Assembly (NCBI GenBank): GCA_022641375.1
Contig: JALCDF010000009.1
Location: 1-41,042 of the forward strand
Reading direction: 5' to 3'
DNA length: 41,042 nucleotides
Origin: Megasphaera sp.
Lineage (GTDB): Bacteria > Bacillota > Negativicutes > Veillonellales > Megasphaeraceae
The notes beneath the pieces were generated by a model that did no database searches, had not been told where the DNA came from, and saw nothing but the letters and a program-made list of their open reading frames with translations. Of the stretch, positions 25,834-34,500 are shown piece by piece; position 1 is the stretch's first letter, and every line of letters begins with the position of its first letter. The translations under genes were made by a program, and so were the position numbers.

Positions 25834-25862
25834 ACTATACTCACATCTGTGTATAATGTCAA
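25834..25862 (-). promoter_or_regulatory. Promoter of the T-box leader
   Basis: On the minus strand, TTGACA (25862-25857) and TATAGT (25839-25834) are 17 bases apart, immediately upstream of the leader. Confidence 0.8.
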
Positions 25863-26175
25863 CAAAACAGGCCTATAGTTTATACTTATTTTACAATGTA
25901 TAATAATCATTTTATTTTTTAAGAATGGCGGAATAAAACATTTTTTTTTCAAGAATATAATGAAAAAATGATAATTAAACGTTTATTTGAAAAGACAAAC
26001 AGAGTATATATACAAAAAAATGATGAAACTTATTGCATAATATATGCCATAGCGTTTTAAAAAATGAGGATTATGAGAACAACATTAGAATTATGTTAGA
26101 AATCATGAAACTGGCAGGAATTAAAATGATGCGGGGCGAACATGTGAGCAAAGACTATTTTCAGGAGGTATCAGG
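25863..26175. other. AT-rich intergenic region upstream of comEA
   Basis: About 310 bases between two divergent units, very AT-rich. It holds a perfect 13-base inverted repeat (GCATA-ATA-TATGC, 26035-26047), a weak sigma-A-like pair TTGAAA (25987) / TATACA (26009), and closer to comEA an AGGAATT (26116) / GAACAT (26138) pair resembling a sigma-H site. A 28-codon open frame (26093-26179) runs into the comEA start. No gene is recognised with confidence. Confidence 0.5.
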
Positions 26176-26715
26176 ATGAAAAAAATAATTGCTCCGTTGG
26201 CAGTGCTGATTTGTGCGGCTGTATTTTCCTGGCAGAATGGATGGGGAGAAATGGCGGCATCGTCCGGTGAGTCAGCCGTTCCGACAGTAACAGAGCCGAC
26301 GCCTTGTCAGACGTATGTATATATCAGCGGGGCCGTGCGAAAACCGGGACTATATTCGTTTTCCAAGGAAATACGCGTCGGTGATGTGGTCCATGAAGCG
26401 GGGAATATCGCAGCGTATGGCGATGACAGCGCCGTGAATATGGCCGAAAAGGCCCAGGATGGCATGCATATCCATATTCCCTATAATCTGGACGGCGTAC
26501 CTGCCGGACCGGATGAGGCCAATGGCCTCATCAATCTGAATGAAGGAGATGAGAAAAAATTAACGGAATTACCGGGAATCGGTCCGGCTATGGCTAAAAA
26601 CATCATCGAGTACCGGGGGACGCATGGCGCTTTTTCAGATATTGAAGAGTTGCGCAAGGTGAAGGGAATCGGGCAGTCCAAATTCAATGCGTTGAAGGAT
26701 AAGGTAACCGTATGA
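26176..26715 (+). CDS. comEA: Competence DNA-binding receptor ComEA
   Basis: Membrane-anchored receptor that binds double-stranded DNA for uptake. The 179-residue protein has an N-terminal signal anchor (KKIIAPLAVLICAAVFSW), an SLBB domain (TYVYISGAVRKPGLYSFSKEIRVGDVVHEAGNIAAYGD), and a C-terminal double helix-hairpin-helix: LINLNEGDEKKLTELPGIGPAMAKNIIEYRGTHGAFSDIEELRKVKGIGQSKFNALKD. AGGAGG at 26163-26168 fixes the start. The stop overlaps comEC (ATGA), so the two uptake genes are coupled. Confidence 0.95.
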   Translation: MKKIIAPLAVLICAAVFSWQNGWGEMAASSGESAVPTVTEPTPCQTYVYISGAVRKPGLYSFSKEIRVGDVVHEAGNIAAYGDDSAVNMAEKAQDGMHIHIPYNLDGVPAGPDEANGLINLNEGDEKKLTELPGIGPAMAKNIIEYRGTHGAFSDIEELRKVKGIGQSKFNALKDKVTV

Positions 26716-28874
26716 TATATGCCGGGGTTTTTATTGCCGGTGCATTTTGGATTGGGATTTTAGCGGGTGACAGGCTGGGGATTTCCGTATATATATGGGC
26801 AGCCGGTGCTTTTTGTCTGGGCACAGGAATCTTATGTTACCTGGTAAAAAAAGGTTTTCTGTGGACAGAATTAAAATCGTCAGGAATGTCTGCGCCAATT
26901 CGTATCATGGCAGTCGGAACAGCCTGCCTGTGTTGTTGTATGGGTGCGTGCCGGGTCCAGTGGGATTCACAGGTATATAAGGACCTTCCCCATCATATAG
27001 CCGGTGCCGAGGTATGTATCGAAGGACGAATTGAAGAAAAAGGATATTCGTTTACCAGCGAAAAAGGACGTATGACGCGGTATGTATTGTCGCTGGACCG
27101 GTATGCTTATCGGGATGAAGGGATATTTCAAGACGGCAGCGGCAATGTATATGTGACAATTCCAGAACGGATAGCAGCGCCGCTTCATTCCTGTATATCG
27201 TATACGGGCAAGGTAAAGGCGCTGACATATTACCGTAATGAAGGAATGTATGATAGCAGGCATCGTGATCAGGAGAAGAAAATATTCCTGAAATCGTATA
27301 ATGACAAAGCTGATTGTATCCGGCTGCGGCAGGCACCAGCGGGGTGGCAGGCGGTAAGAGAACAGGTGCGTCAGCGGATAACCGCTGTCTTTTTGACGGT
27401 GCTTGATGCGGATGGAGCCCATATTTTAAGCAGTCTCCTTTTTGGCGGGTGCTATGATGAACTGCCGCCGTCCATATTGGAAAGTTTCAGCATTACCGGA
27501 TTGATCCATATCCTGTCCGTATCGGGCTCTCATGTAGCGCTCGTCCTGGCGGCGGTGCAGACGCTGGGACGGGTCCTTCGATGGAGGGAAAATCATATCT
27601 TTTTCCTGTCTTCACTGCTGGTCCTGGTCTATGGCGCATTAGCGGATTTTACCGCCCCGGTGATACGGGCTTCGGTGATGGGGTTGGTTTGTGCGTATAG
27701 TTTGGTAGCGCGGCGGGAGTATACAGCAATTCATGCGTTGGCATTAGCTGTATTGGGGATGTTGTTGTACAGTCCCTGCCTTGCATATGACCTCAGCTTC
27801 CGTTTATCTTGCGGCGCTTCGGCAGGAATCGTCCTTTTGCAGCGGCAAGTGGGACAATGGTTGTCTTTTCTTCCATCCTTTTTGCGGGATGGTGTTTCTG
27901 TCTGTATTTGTGCCCAGGTTCTCTTAGTACCGCTGCTTTTTTTCAGTTTCCATGCGTTTCCTGTCTATTCTCTTATTGCGAACATAACTGTCGGCCCGGT
28001 ACTGGATATGATCATCCTGTTGGGATTAGCAGCGGCGGTGACGGGCAGTGTGTTTTTGCCGGCAGGCCAGGCTGTTTTATGGATTATCAGGCCGTTGTTG
28101 ATGCTGGCCGTCAAGGGAAATTATTTTATTGCTGATTTGCCGCATAGCCGGTTCTGGTCGGGGGCATTGACGTTTTCTTCTGTATGCGCCTGGTATTTGA
28201 TCGTGGCCGCCGTATTCTTTTTGCCCCGTAAACGCCGCTTTCTTATAACTGCCGCCATATTGTTATGTTTGCTGCAGCCGGTATGGGAACAGCTGCATCG
28301 GGCCGATGTTACCGTGCGGGTTTTTGATATGGGAATGGATCGGGCAACCTGTGCCGTTTATAGTGATAATTCAGTGTATCTATGGTATAATAAAAGCCAA
28401 TGGGCTAACCCGGAGCAGGTTGCCAGCGTATTGACGCCGGCCTTGCGTCATGCCGGTATTTTCCGCCTTAGCGGCTGTATCGTCAGCGGCAGTAACTGCG
28501 ATAAAACAGCGGCGCAGGTGGCCAGCCAGTTTCCGATTGATGGCGGCTGTTCGGCAGCCAAGGCAGAAGAGCGGGTCATCGGCGGGGCTATTCCATACTA
28601 TATATACATGAATGAATCGCCGGAAAGGTTTCCCCAGGGAACCTGTCTGGAAATCCAGTCGCTTCGAAGCATCAGCCAGTATTCCTTTCCGCAGGATGCG
28701 GCAGCCGTTATTATACATGGTAATACCGGCCAGGGTGACCGGTATACGGAGTGGCTGGAATATGCTTATTTTTATGATATTCCCCGGTTTTCTCCGGCGC
28801 AAGATGGTGAAATTACCGGTACGTATCGGCAGGGTATATGGACGTTTAAGACCTATGGTGGTGATATGGCATGA
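26712..28874 (+). CDS. comEC: ComEC/Rec2-type DNA uptake channel with degenerate C-terminal domain
   Basis: Integral membrane channel moving single-stranded DNA into the cytosol. N-terminal helices and the extracellular DUF4131/OB-like part (VCIEGRIEEKGYSF...VYVTIPERI) are followed by the Competence domain with HILSVSGSHVALVLAAVQTL, FTAPVIRASVMGLV and LSFRLSCGASAGIVLL. After the last helix, residues from about 530 start like the usual metallo-beta-lactamase domain (VTVRVFDMGMDRATCAVYSDNS), but the DVGQGD motif and the HxHxDH-type metal ligands are absent. Length 720. The nuclease role proposed for this domain is therefore probably lost here. holA overlaps its end. Confidence 0.92.
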   Translation: MIYAGVFIAGAFWIGILAGDRLGISVYIWAAGAFCLGTGILCYLVKKGFLWTELKSSGMSAPIRIMAVGTACLCCCMGACRVQWDSQVYKDLPHHIAGAEVCIEGRIEEKGYSFTSEKGRMTRYVLSLDRYAYRDEGIFQDGSGNVYVTIPERIAAPLHSCISYTGKVKALTYYRNEGMYDSRHRDQEKKIFLKSYNDKADCIRLRQAPAGWQAVREQVRQRITAVFLTVLDADGAHILSSLLFGGCYDELPPSILESFSITGLIHILSVSGSHVALVLAAVQTLGRVLRWRENHIFFLSSLLVLVYGALADFTAPVIRASVMGLVCAYSLVARREYTAIHALALAVLGMLLYSPCLAYDLSFRLSCGASAGIVLLQRQVGQWLSFLPSFLRDGVSVCICAQVLLVPLLFFSFHAFPVYSLIANITVGPVLDMIILLGLAAAVTGSVFLPAGQAVLWIIRPLLMLAVKGNYFIADLPHSRFWSGALTFSSVCAWYLIVAAVFFLPRKRRFLITAAILLCLLQPVWEQLHRADVTVRVFDMGMDRATCAVYSDNSVYLWYNKSQWANPEQVASVLTPALRHAGIFRLSGCIVSGSNCDKTAAQVASQFPIDGGCSAAKAEERVIGGAIPYYIYMNESPERFPQGTCLEIQSLRSISQYSFPQDAAAVIIHGNTGQGDRYTEWLEYAYFYDIPRFSPAQDGEITGTYRQGIWTFKTYGGDMA

Positions 28875-29884
28875 AATCCGTGGTCATTATATATGGCACG
28901 GAAGAGTATCTGATGGAAACAGCGCGCCATCAATTTCTTGCTCAATATAGTGAAGATGGAATGGCGCAGTCCTTTTCAAAAGATGGTGCCGCAGCGAAGG
29001 TGGCGGAGGCATTCGAAGCTACGAGCCTGTTTGGCGGCGGCGGTGCGGTGATTTGGTATGATTGTCCTTTTTTACCTGTGCGCCGTGGCGGTCGTTCGCG
29101 GAGTAAATTAACGAAAGAAGAGGAATGGTTTTTAGGAAAATTAGCGGCAGTTCCCGAAGGAAATGGTATTTGTTTTTATACGAAGGGAAAAATTGATACA
29201 GGCTGTATTTTTTATAAAAAAGTCATGGCATTCGCTGATGTAGTTCACGGCGAGGCTGTGACTGAAAAAACAATCATGCCGTATGTAAATCGCTTTTTAA
29301 AACAGAAGGGCTATGTCCTGACCAGCCGGGGTACTGCGTATCTGCGGGCTTTGTTCCAAACCTGGAGTGAAATTCCCCTGTTATATGTTTTTTCTGAACT
29401 GGATAAGATGTGTATTACCTTGCCGGAAGGAACAACGCAGGTGGATGTGAAAGATTTGAAACATTTATTTGCCGGCACGATGGAAAAGAATCTGTTTACG
29501 TTCATGGATTTTTTCCTGCACCGCGATGGTATTCATACCCTTCCTTTTACAAGCAGCCTTTTTTCCAAAACAGACTCTTTTTTGATGAATACGGGATACA
29601 TGGCTTCCCGCCTGCGTCTGTTACTGTCTTATAAGGAATTGCAGCAGGCCCATATGGGGCGAAGCCAGATGGAATCGATCATGACGAAAATCAACAAGGG
29701 GCGCAGTGTAAAATATGTGCTTTTCCACTTGCAAAAAGTGGCATCTTGTTGGACAATAGAAGAGCTGGTTGAATTAATCAGCCGTATATTTATATTACAA
29801 CGCAATATTCGCAGGGGAACGGCAGCCGTAGCTGATATGGTACCGCTTATCTGTCTGTATTGCAGCAATAAAGGCAGGGTTTGA
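28871..29884 (+). CDS. holA: DNA polymerase III delta subunit (clamp loader)
   Basis: Delta subunit that opens the sliding clamp during loading. The 337-residue protein has the delta-type layout: VVIIYGTEEYLMETARHQFL at the N-terminus, then TSLFGGGGAVIWYDCPF, VPEGNGICFYTKGKIDTGCIFYKK, domain II (VNRFLKQKGYVLTSRGTAYLRALFQTWSEIPLLYVFSELDKMCI) and a helical C-terminal collar (MASRLRLLLSYKEL). Sequence is divergent, as is usual for delta. Its place directly after comEC (YqeN in Bacillus) supports the call. ATGA overlap with comEC. Confidence 0.88.
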   Translation: MKSVVIIYGTEEYLMETARHQFLAQYSEDGMAQSFSKDGAAAKVAEAFEATSLFGGGGAVIWYDCPFLPVRRGGRSRSKLTKEEEWFLGKLAAVPEGNGICFYTKGKIDTGCIFYKKVMAFADVVHGEAVTEKTIMPYVNRFLKQKGYVLTSRGTAYLRALFQTWSEIPLLYVFSELDKMCITLPEGTTQVDVKDLKHLFAGTMEKNLFTFMDFFLHRDGIHTLPFTSSLFSKTDSFLMNTGYMASRLRLLLSYKELQQAHMGRSQMESIMTKINKGRSVKYVLFHLQKVASCWTIEELVELISRIFILQRNIRRGTAAVADMVPLICLYCSNKGRV

Positions 29885-31416
29885 GATTGACGGACGAAGA
29901 AAAACAACGTAAAGAACGAATGAAAGAATACCGCCGCCGTTACCGGGAAAAGCACGGCGTGAAAGTACATACCCATCATTGGGCTGCAATTGCCGGGGCC
30001 GCGGCCATTGTATGTATCCTTGGTTTTGGCAGTTTCTTTATTGCGCAGTCGAAGGCAGCCGCTATGGTTACCTTAGGAGGCAAGCCGGTATACGAATGGT
30101 CTGAAGATAGTATTAATGAATATTTGGATCAGCATGAAAAAGAACTGAAAAATAAAAGCATCGATTTAAAAGCACAGGATGTAAGCGAAACACTGAACTT
30201 GCGTAAGCTGGATGTGTCGATTGACAAGGACCGCATCGAAGATAATTTATATCTGGTCGGACGGCAGGGTTCACCTGTCCAGCGGGTAGCGGATGTAGTG
30301 ACGACCTTACGGTTTGGTAAAGATGTGCCGTTATCTATCAAAGTAGATGATGAAAAACTGGATTCATTTATTGATGAAATGTATGATGCATATAATATCG
30401 ATCCGGAAAATGCGTATGCATCGCCGAACAATGATAATAAAACCGTAACCATATACAAGGAAAAGGCCCGTATCGTCATCAATAAAGATGCATTGAAGGG
30501 CAAAATCGAAGATGATTTGCATCAGGGGGTTACGACCGATGTGGAAGTACCTATCGAAAACAGGGAAGAAGCATCGATTAAGGCCGGTGATTTAAAGAGT
30601 ATCGATACGGTGTTATCGTATTATACGACACATTTTGATGATACGAATCAAAACCGCAATGATAACATACGCCTGGCGCAGAAAAAATTGAATCATGCGT
30701 TGGTACAGGCGCAGAAGGACTTTTCTTTCAATGATTATGTCGGTACCAGAACGACGGATAAAGGGTATAAGGATGCACCGGAGTATTTTGATAACAAACT
30801 GGTTCCCTCTCCCGGCGGCGGCGTCTGCCAGGTCAGTACGACGTTGTTCAATGCCGTCTTACGGGCAGGGTTGTTCATTGCCAGCAGGGCACCTCATTTT
30901 GCACCGGCGGCATATGTACCGGTAGGGATGGATGCGTCCGTTGCTGATGGATCTCTTGATTTTTCCTTTACCAATCCGTTCCAGCACCCGGTCTATGTGT
31001 ATACAGTGGCGGAAGCCAATTCCGTGACGACATATATCCTGGGGAACCATGCGGATACTTGTACGACTGAATTCAAGACGACGAACTTAAAAAATCTGTC
31101 TCATGACATTATTTACAAGCATGATGACACGGTGACCGAAAATAAGCGGGAACAGGAAGGGTATGACGGGCACGATATTACGATTAAACGAACCGTATCA
31201 TACAGTGATGGGGACCATTATTCCGATTTGATCGTATCGCATTATGCACCGAATGATGAAATCTTCCTTACCAATGGGGACGCATCAAAAGAAACCGTTT
31301 CTACGGCGGACCTGCAGCCTCAGGACATTCTTATCAATGCACCGCATGATATGATGCAAGCGGTTATGCCGCCTGTTGAAGAGACAGCAGATGACAGCAG
31401 CAGTGATGATGAATAG
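29881..31416 (+). CDS. VanW-family cell-wall protein with peptidoglycan-binding domains
   Basis: A 511-residue bitopic envelope protein. A short basic cytoplasmic segment (RKERMKEYRRRYREKHG) is followed by one transmembrane helix (WAAIAGAAAIVCILGFGSFFIAQ), two putative peptidoglycan-binding repeats (about 60-245), and the VanW domain with FSFNDYVGTRTTDKGYKDAPEYFDNKLVPSPGGGVCQVSTTLFNAVLRAGL. A G5-like strand region and an acidic Ser/Asp-rich tail end the protein. The name comes from a vancomycin-resistance cluster but does not mean resistance. Start is TTG at 29881 or 29887; neither has a strong ribosome site, and the overlap with holA suggests coupling. Confidence 0.87.
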   Translation: MRLTDEEKQRKERMKEYRRRYREKHGVKVHTHHWAAIAGAAAIVCILGFGSFFIAQSKAAAMVTLGGKPVYEWSEDSINEYLDQHEKELKNKSIDLKAQDVSETLNLRKLDVSIDKDRIEDNLYLVGRQGSPVQRVADVVTTLRFGKDVPLSIKVDDEKLDSFIDEMYDAYNIDPENAYASPNNDNKTVTIYKEKARIVINKDALKGKIEDDLHQGVTTDVEVPIENREEASIKAGDLKSIDTVLSYYTTHFDDTNQNRNDNIRLAQKKLNHALVQAQKDFSFNDYVGTRTTDKGYKDAPEYFDNKLVPSPGGGVCQVSTTLFNAVLRAGLFIASRAPHFAPAAYVPVGMDASVADGSLDFSFTNPFQHPVYVYTVAEANSVTTYILGNHADTCTTEFKTTNLKNLSHDIIYKHDDTVTENKREQEGYDGHDITIKRTVSYSDGDHYSDLIVSHYAPNDEIFLTNGDASKETVSTADLQPQDILINAPHDMMQAVMPPVEETADDSSSDDE

Positions 31417-31426
31417 CTAAAAGCAG

Positions 31427-31464
31427 GAGAGCAGAGAGGAGATTTGAGACTCATTTCTGCTCTC
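31427..31464 (+). terminator. Hairpin between the vanW-type gene and polC
   Basis: A 9-bp stem (GAGAGCAGA 31427-31435 with TCTGCTCTC 31456-31464) followed by TTATCAATATTT. The T tract is poor, so this is a weak terminator or leader structure. Confidence 0.45.
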
Positions 31465-31503
31465 TTATCAATATTTACGAAAATGACAGGAAAGGATCAG
31501 GAT

Positions 31504-34500
31504 ATGAAAGTTTGGCATATAATTCCCAAAGAAGAAGTCAATATTCCTGTTGCAGATAGGCGCAGTGTTCGTGTTGAAGAAATATGCGTAGGCGATAATG
31601 GGAAAAACTGGCGTATCAAAACGCAGTCTTCCTGGAATGTAACAGATGAGAAGCAGTTGACGACAGCTGTTAGTGCCTATTTGTCCCTTGATATTCCGAT
31701 TCAGGTAGAAAATCAGGTGCTGGCTATTCATCATGGCGGCGATATACCACTCATGCCGGATGAAAATGATCCTATTGATACAGTTGCGGACATGTCTGCG
31801 GATGATCTGGAAGGCTATGACATACCACATGAAGATTGTTATGAGGCCTATGATGACGATGATGCGGTCCTGTATGATGATGACTATAAGAAAGCCTGCA
31901 AAGCCGCGGAAGAAGGACCTAAAAAATCGCGGCGCACATCTTCTGCCGGCAGCGGCAATGGCTGCAGCGACAGCCGGGTATGGCTGGGGAAAAGTTTCAG
32001 CGGTGACATAACCCCTATCAACGATGTACTGACGGAAGAACGAAATGATGTCATATTCAAGGGAAAAGTCGTTAAAGTCGATACGCGGGAATTCGATTCG
32101 GGCCGGGTACTGCTGCTCTTTCAAATTGCCGATAAGACCAACGGTATTTCCGTGAAGACGTTTCTTGATGTCGGTGGCAAGGGCGGTGGTAAGTACCGCC
32201 GCAAGAACAATCTGACCCAGGAAGAATATGACCGGTTGAAGGGACACATTACCGAAGGTACCTATGTACGGGTCCACGGCAATGTGCAGTTTGATAAATT
32301 TGAAAAAGATTTCGTTTTATGGGTCAATGATATCATGGAAGCGGATGGCGGTGCGGTGGAACGCCAGGATACTAATCCGACGCCGCGCGTGGAACTCCAT
32401 CTGCATACCGTCATGAGTGATATGGATGCCCTCATTACGGTCAAACAGCTGATTAAAACCGTAAAGAAATGGAACCATCCGGCCATTGCCGTAACCGACC
32501 ATGGCGTTGTCCAGTCGTTCCCGCTTCTCCAGGAAATTTCTACGGATAAGACCAATAACATAAAAGTTATTTATGGGATGGAAGGATATCTCTTCGATAC
32601 GAAAATTGATGAATCATATCATATTATCATCTTAGCCAAAAATCAGGTAGGAATCCGCAATCTGTATAAATTAGTATCCATCTCTCATTTGAAGTATATT
32701 TACCGCGGACGGCCGCGTATTCCCAGAGCCGTGCTCAATGAATACCGGGAAGGGCTCGTCCTGGGCTCAGCCTGTGAAGCTGGCGAACTCGTCCGGTCCA
32801 TGGTACAGAAAAAACTTCCGTACGAAGAGCTGAAGAAAATCGCGTCCTATTATGATTATCTGGAAATCCAGCCGCTTACGAACAATCAGTTCCTGGTCCG
32901 TGAAGGCTGGGTAGCGGATGAGGAAGGTCTCAGGGACATCAACCGGACGATCATCAAACTGGGCGATGAACTGGGAAAGATGACAGTTGCTACGTGCGAT
33001 GCTCATTTTCTGAATCCCGAAGATAAGATATACAGGGAAATCCTGATGACCGGCAAGGGGTTCAAGGATGCTCAATTCCAGCCTGATTTGTATCTTCGTA
33101 CGACCGACGAAATGCTGGAAGAATTTTCCTATTTAGGGGAAGAAAGGGCGCGTGAAGTAGTCATTACCAATCCGAATAAGGTCAACGATATGATTGAAGA
33201 TGTCCGTCCGGTGCCGAAGGAAACGCTCTATTTTCCGCAGATTGCCGGCTCTTCCGACGCATTGAAGAATATGTGTTATGAAAAAGCACATCGCATATAT
33301 GGCAATCCCCTGCCTAAAATTGTCGAAGACCGCCTGACAGAAGAATTTACATCTATTCTGGGACATGGGTTCGGGGTATTGTATTACATTGCCCACAAGC
33401 TGGTCAAGCATTCGAATGATGATGGCTATCTGGTAGGATCGCGGGGGTCCGTCGGGTCTTCCTTTGTGGCGACTATGTCTGATATCACCGAAGTAAACCC
33501 GCTGCCGCCTCATTATGTATGTCCGCATTGCCAGCATAGCGAGTTTTTTACAAAGGGTGAAGTAGGCGGCGGCTTCGACTTGCCTGATAAGGTTTGTCCG
33601 GAGTGCGGTACGCCTATGCATAAAGACGGCCATGACATTCCGTTTGCGATTTTCCTGGGATTCGATGGCGATAAAGTGCCGGATATCGATTTGAACTTTT
33701 CCGGTGAATATCATCCTAAAGCCCATAAATATACGGAAGAACTTTTCGGTAAGGATAATGTATTCCGGGCCGGTACAATCGGCGCTGTTAAAGATAAAAC
33801 AGCATATGGATATGTGATGAAATGGGCGGAAGCGAAGGGCATCAAGGTCAATGATGCCTATATTAACAGCCTGGTCCGCGGCTGCACCGGCATCAAGAAC
33901 ACGACGGGACAACATCCGGGCGGAGTCATGGTTATTCCCCGGGATATGGATGTCCATCACTTCACGCCGGTCCAGTATCCGGCCAATAAAAAAGACAGCG
34001 GGATCATTACGACTCATTTTGATTATCATTCTATCGAAGGACGGCTGGTCAAACTGGATATCCTGGGACATGATGATCCTACGGTTATCCGTATGCTGGA
34101 AGACCTGACCGGGGTCAAAGCTACGTCTGTTCCGTTTGATGATCCGGCTACACTGAGTCTGTTCAGTTCAACGAAGGCATTGGGATTGACGCCGGAAGAA
34201 TTGGGCTCCAAGGTGGGGAGTTTTGGGATTCCTGAATTTGGGACTACGTTCGTCCGCCAGATGCTGGTGGATACGAAACCGAAGACGTTTTCGGAATTGG
34301 TCCGTATATCCGGATTTTCTCATGGGACAGATGTCTGGCTGAACAATGCGCAGGACCTTATCACATCGGGGACCGTGCCGTTAAAAGAAGCTGTTTCCAC
34401 CCGTGATGACATCATGAACTATTTGATCCAGCACAACATCAAGCCCAAGACGAGTTTTAAAGTCATGGAAAATGTCCGTAAGGGACGGGGCATCGATAAA

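Noticed and set aside
25653-25856. Plus-strand open frame opposite the T-box leader
   Set aside because: The sequence is explained by the structured T-box RNA on the minus strand.
29881-31416. Vancomycin-resistance gene
   Set aside because: VanW-domain proteins are widespread in Firmicutes and no vanHAX-type genes are present.
31444-31503. TTG at 31444 as polC start
   Set aside because: It lies within a hairpin with its purine-rich stretch only two bases away; ATG at 31504 has better spacing and gives a more typical N-terminus.
33133-34071. Long minus-strand open frame opposite polC (312 codons)
   Set aside because: It is an antisense shadow of conserved polC sequence, with no ribosome site and no recognisable product. 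Other long antisense frames (for example 4509-5297, 16933-17568, 38788-39474, 39850-40548) were left out for the same reason.
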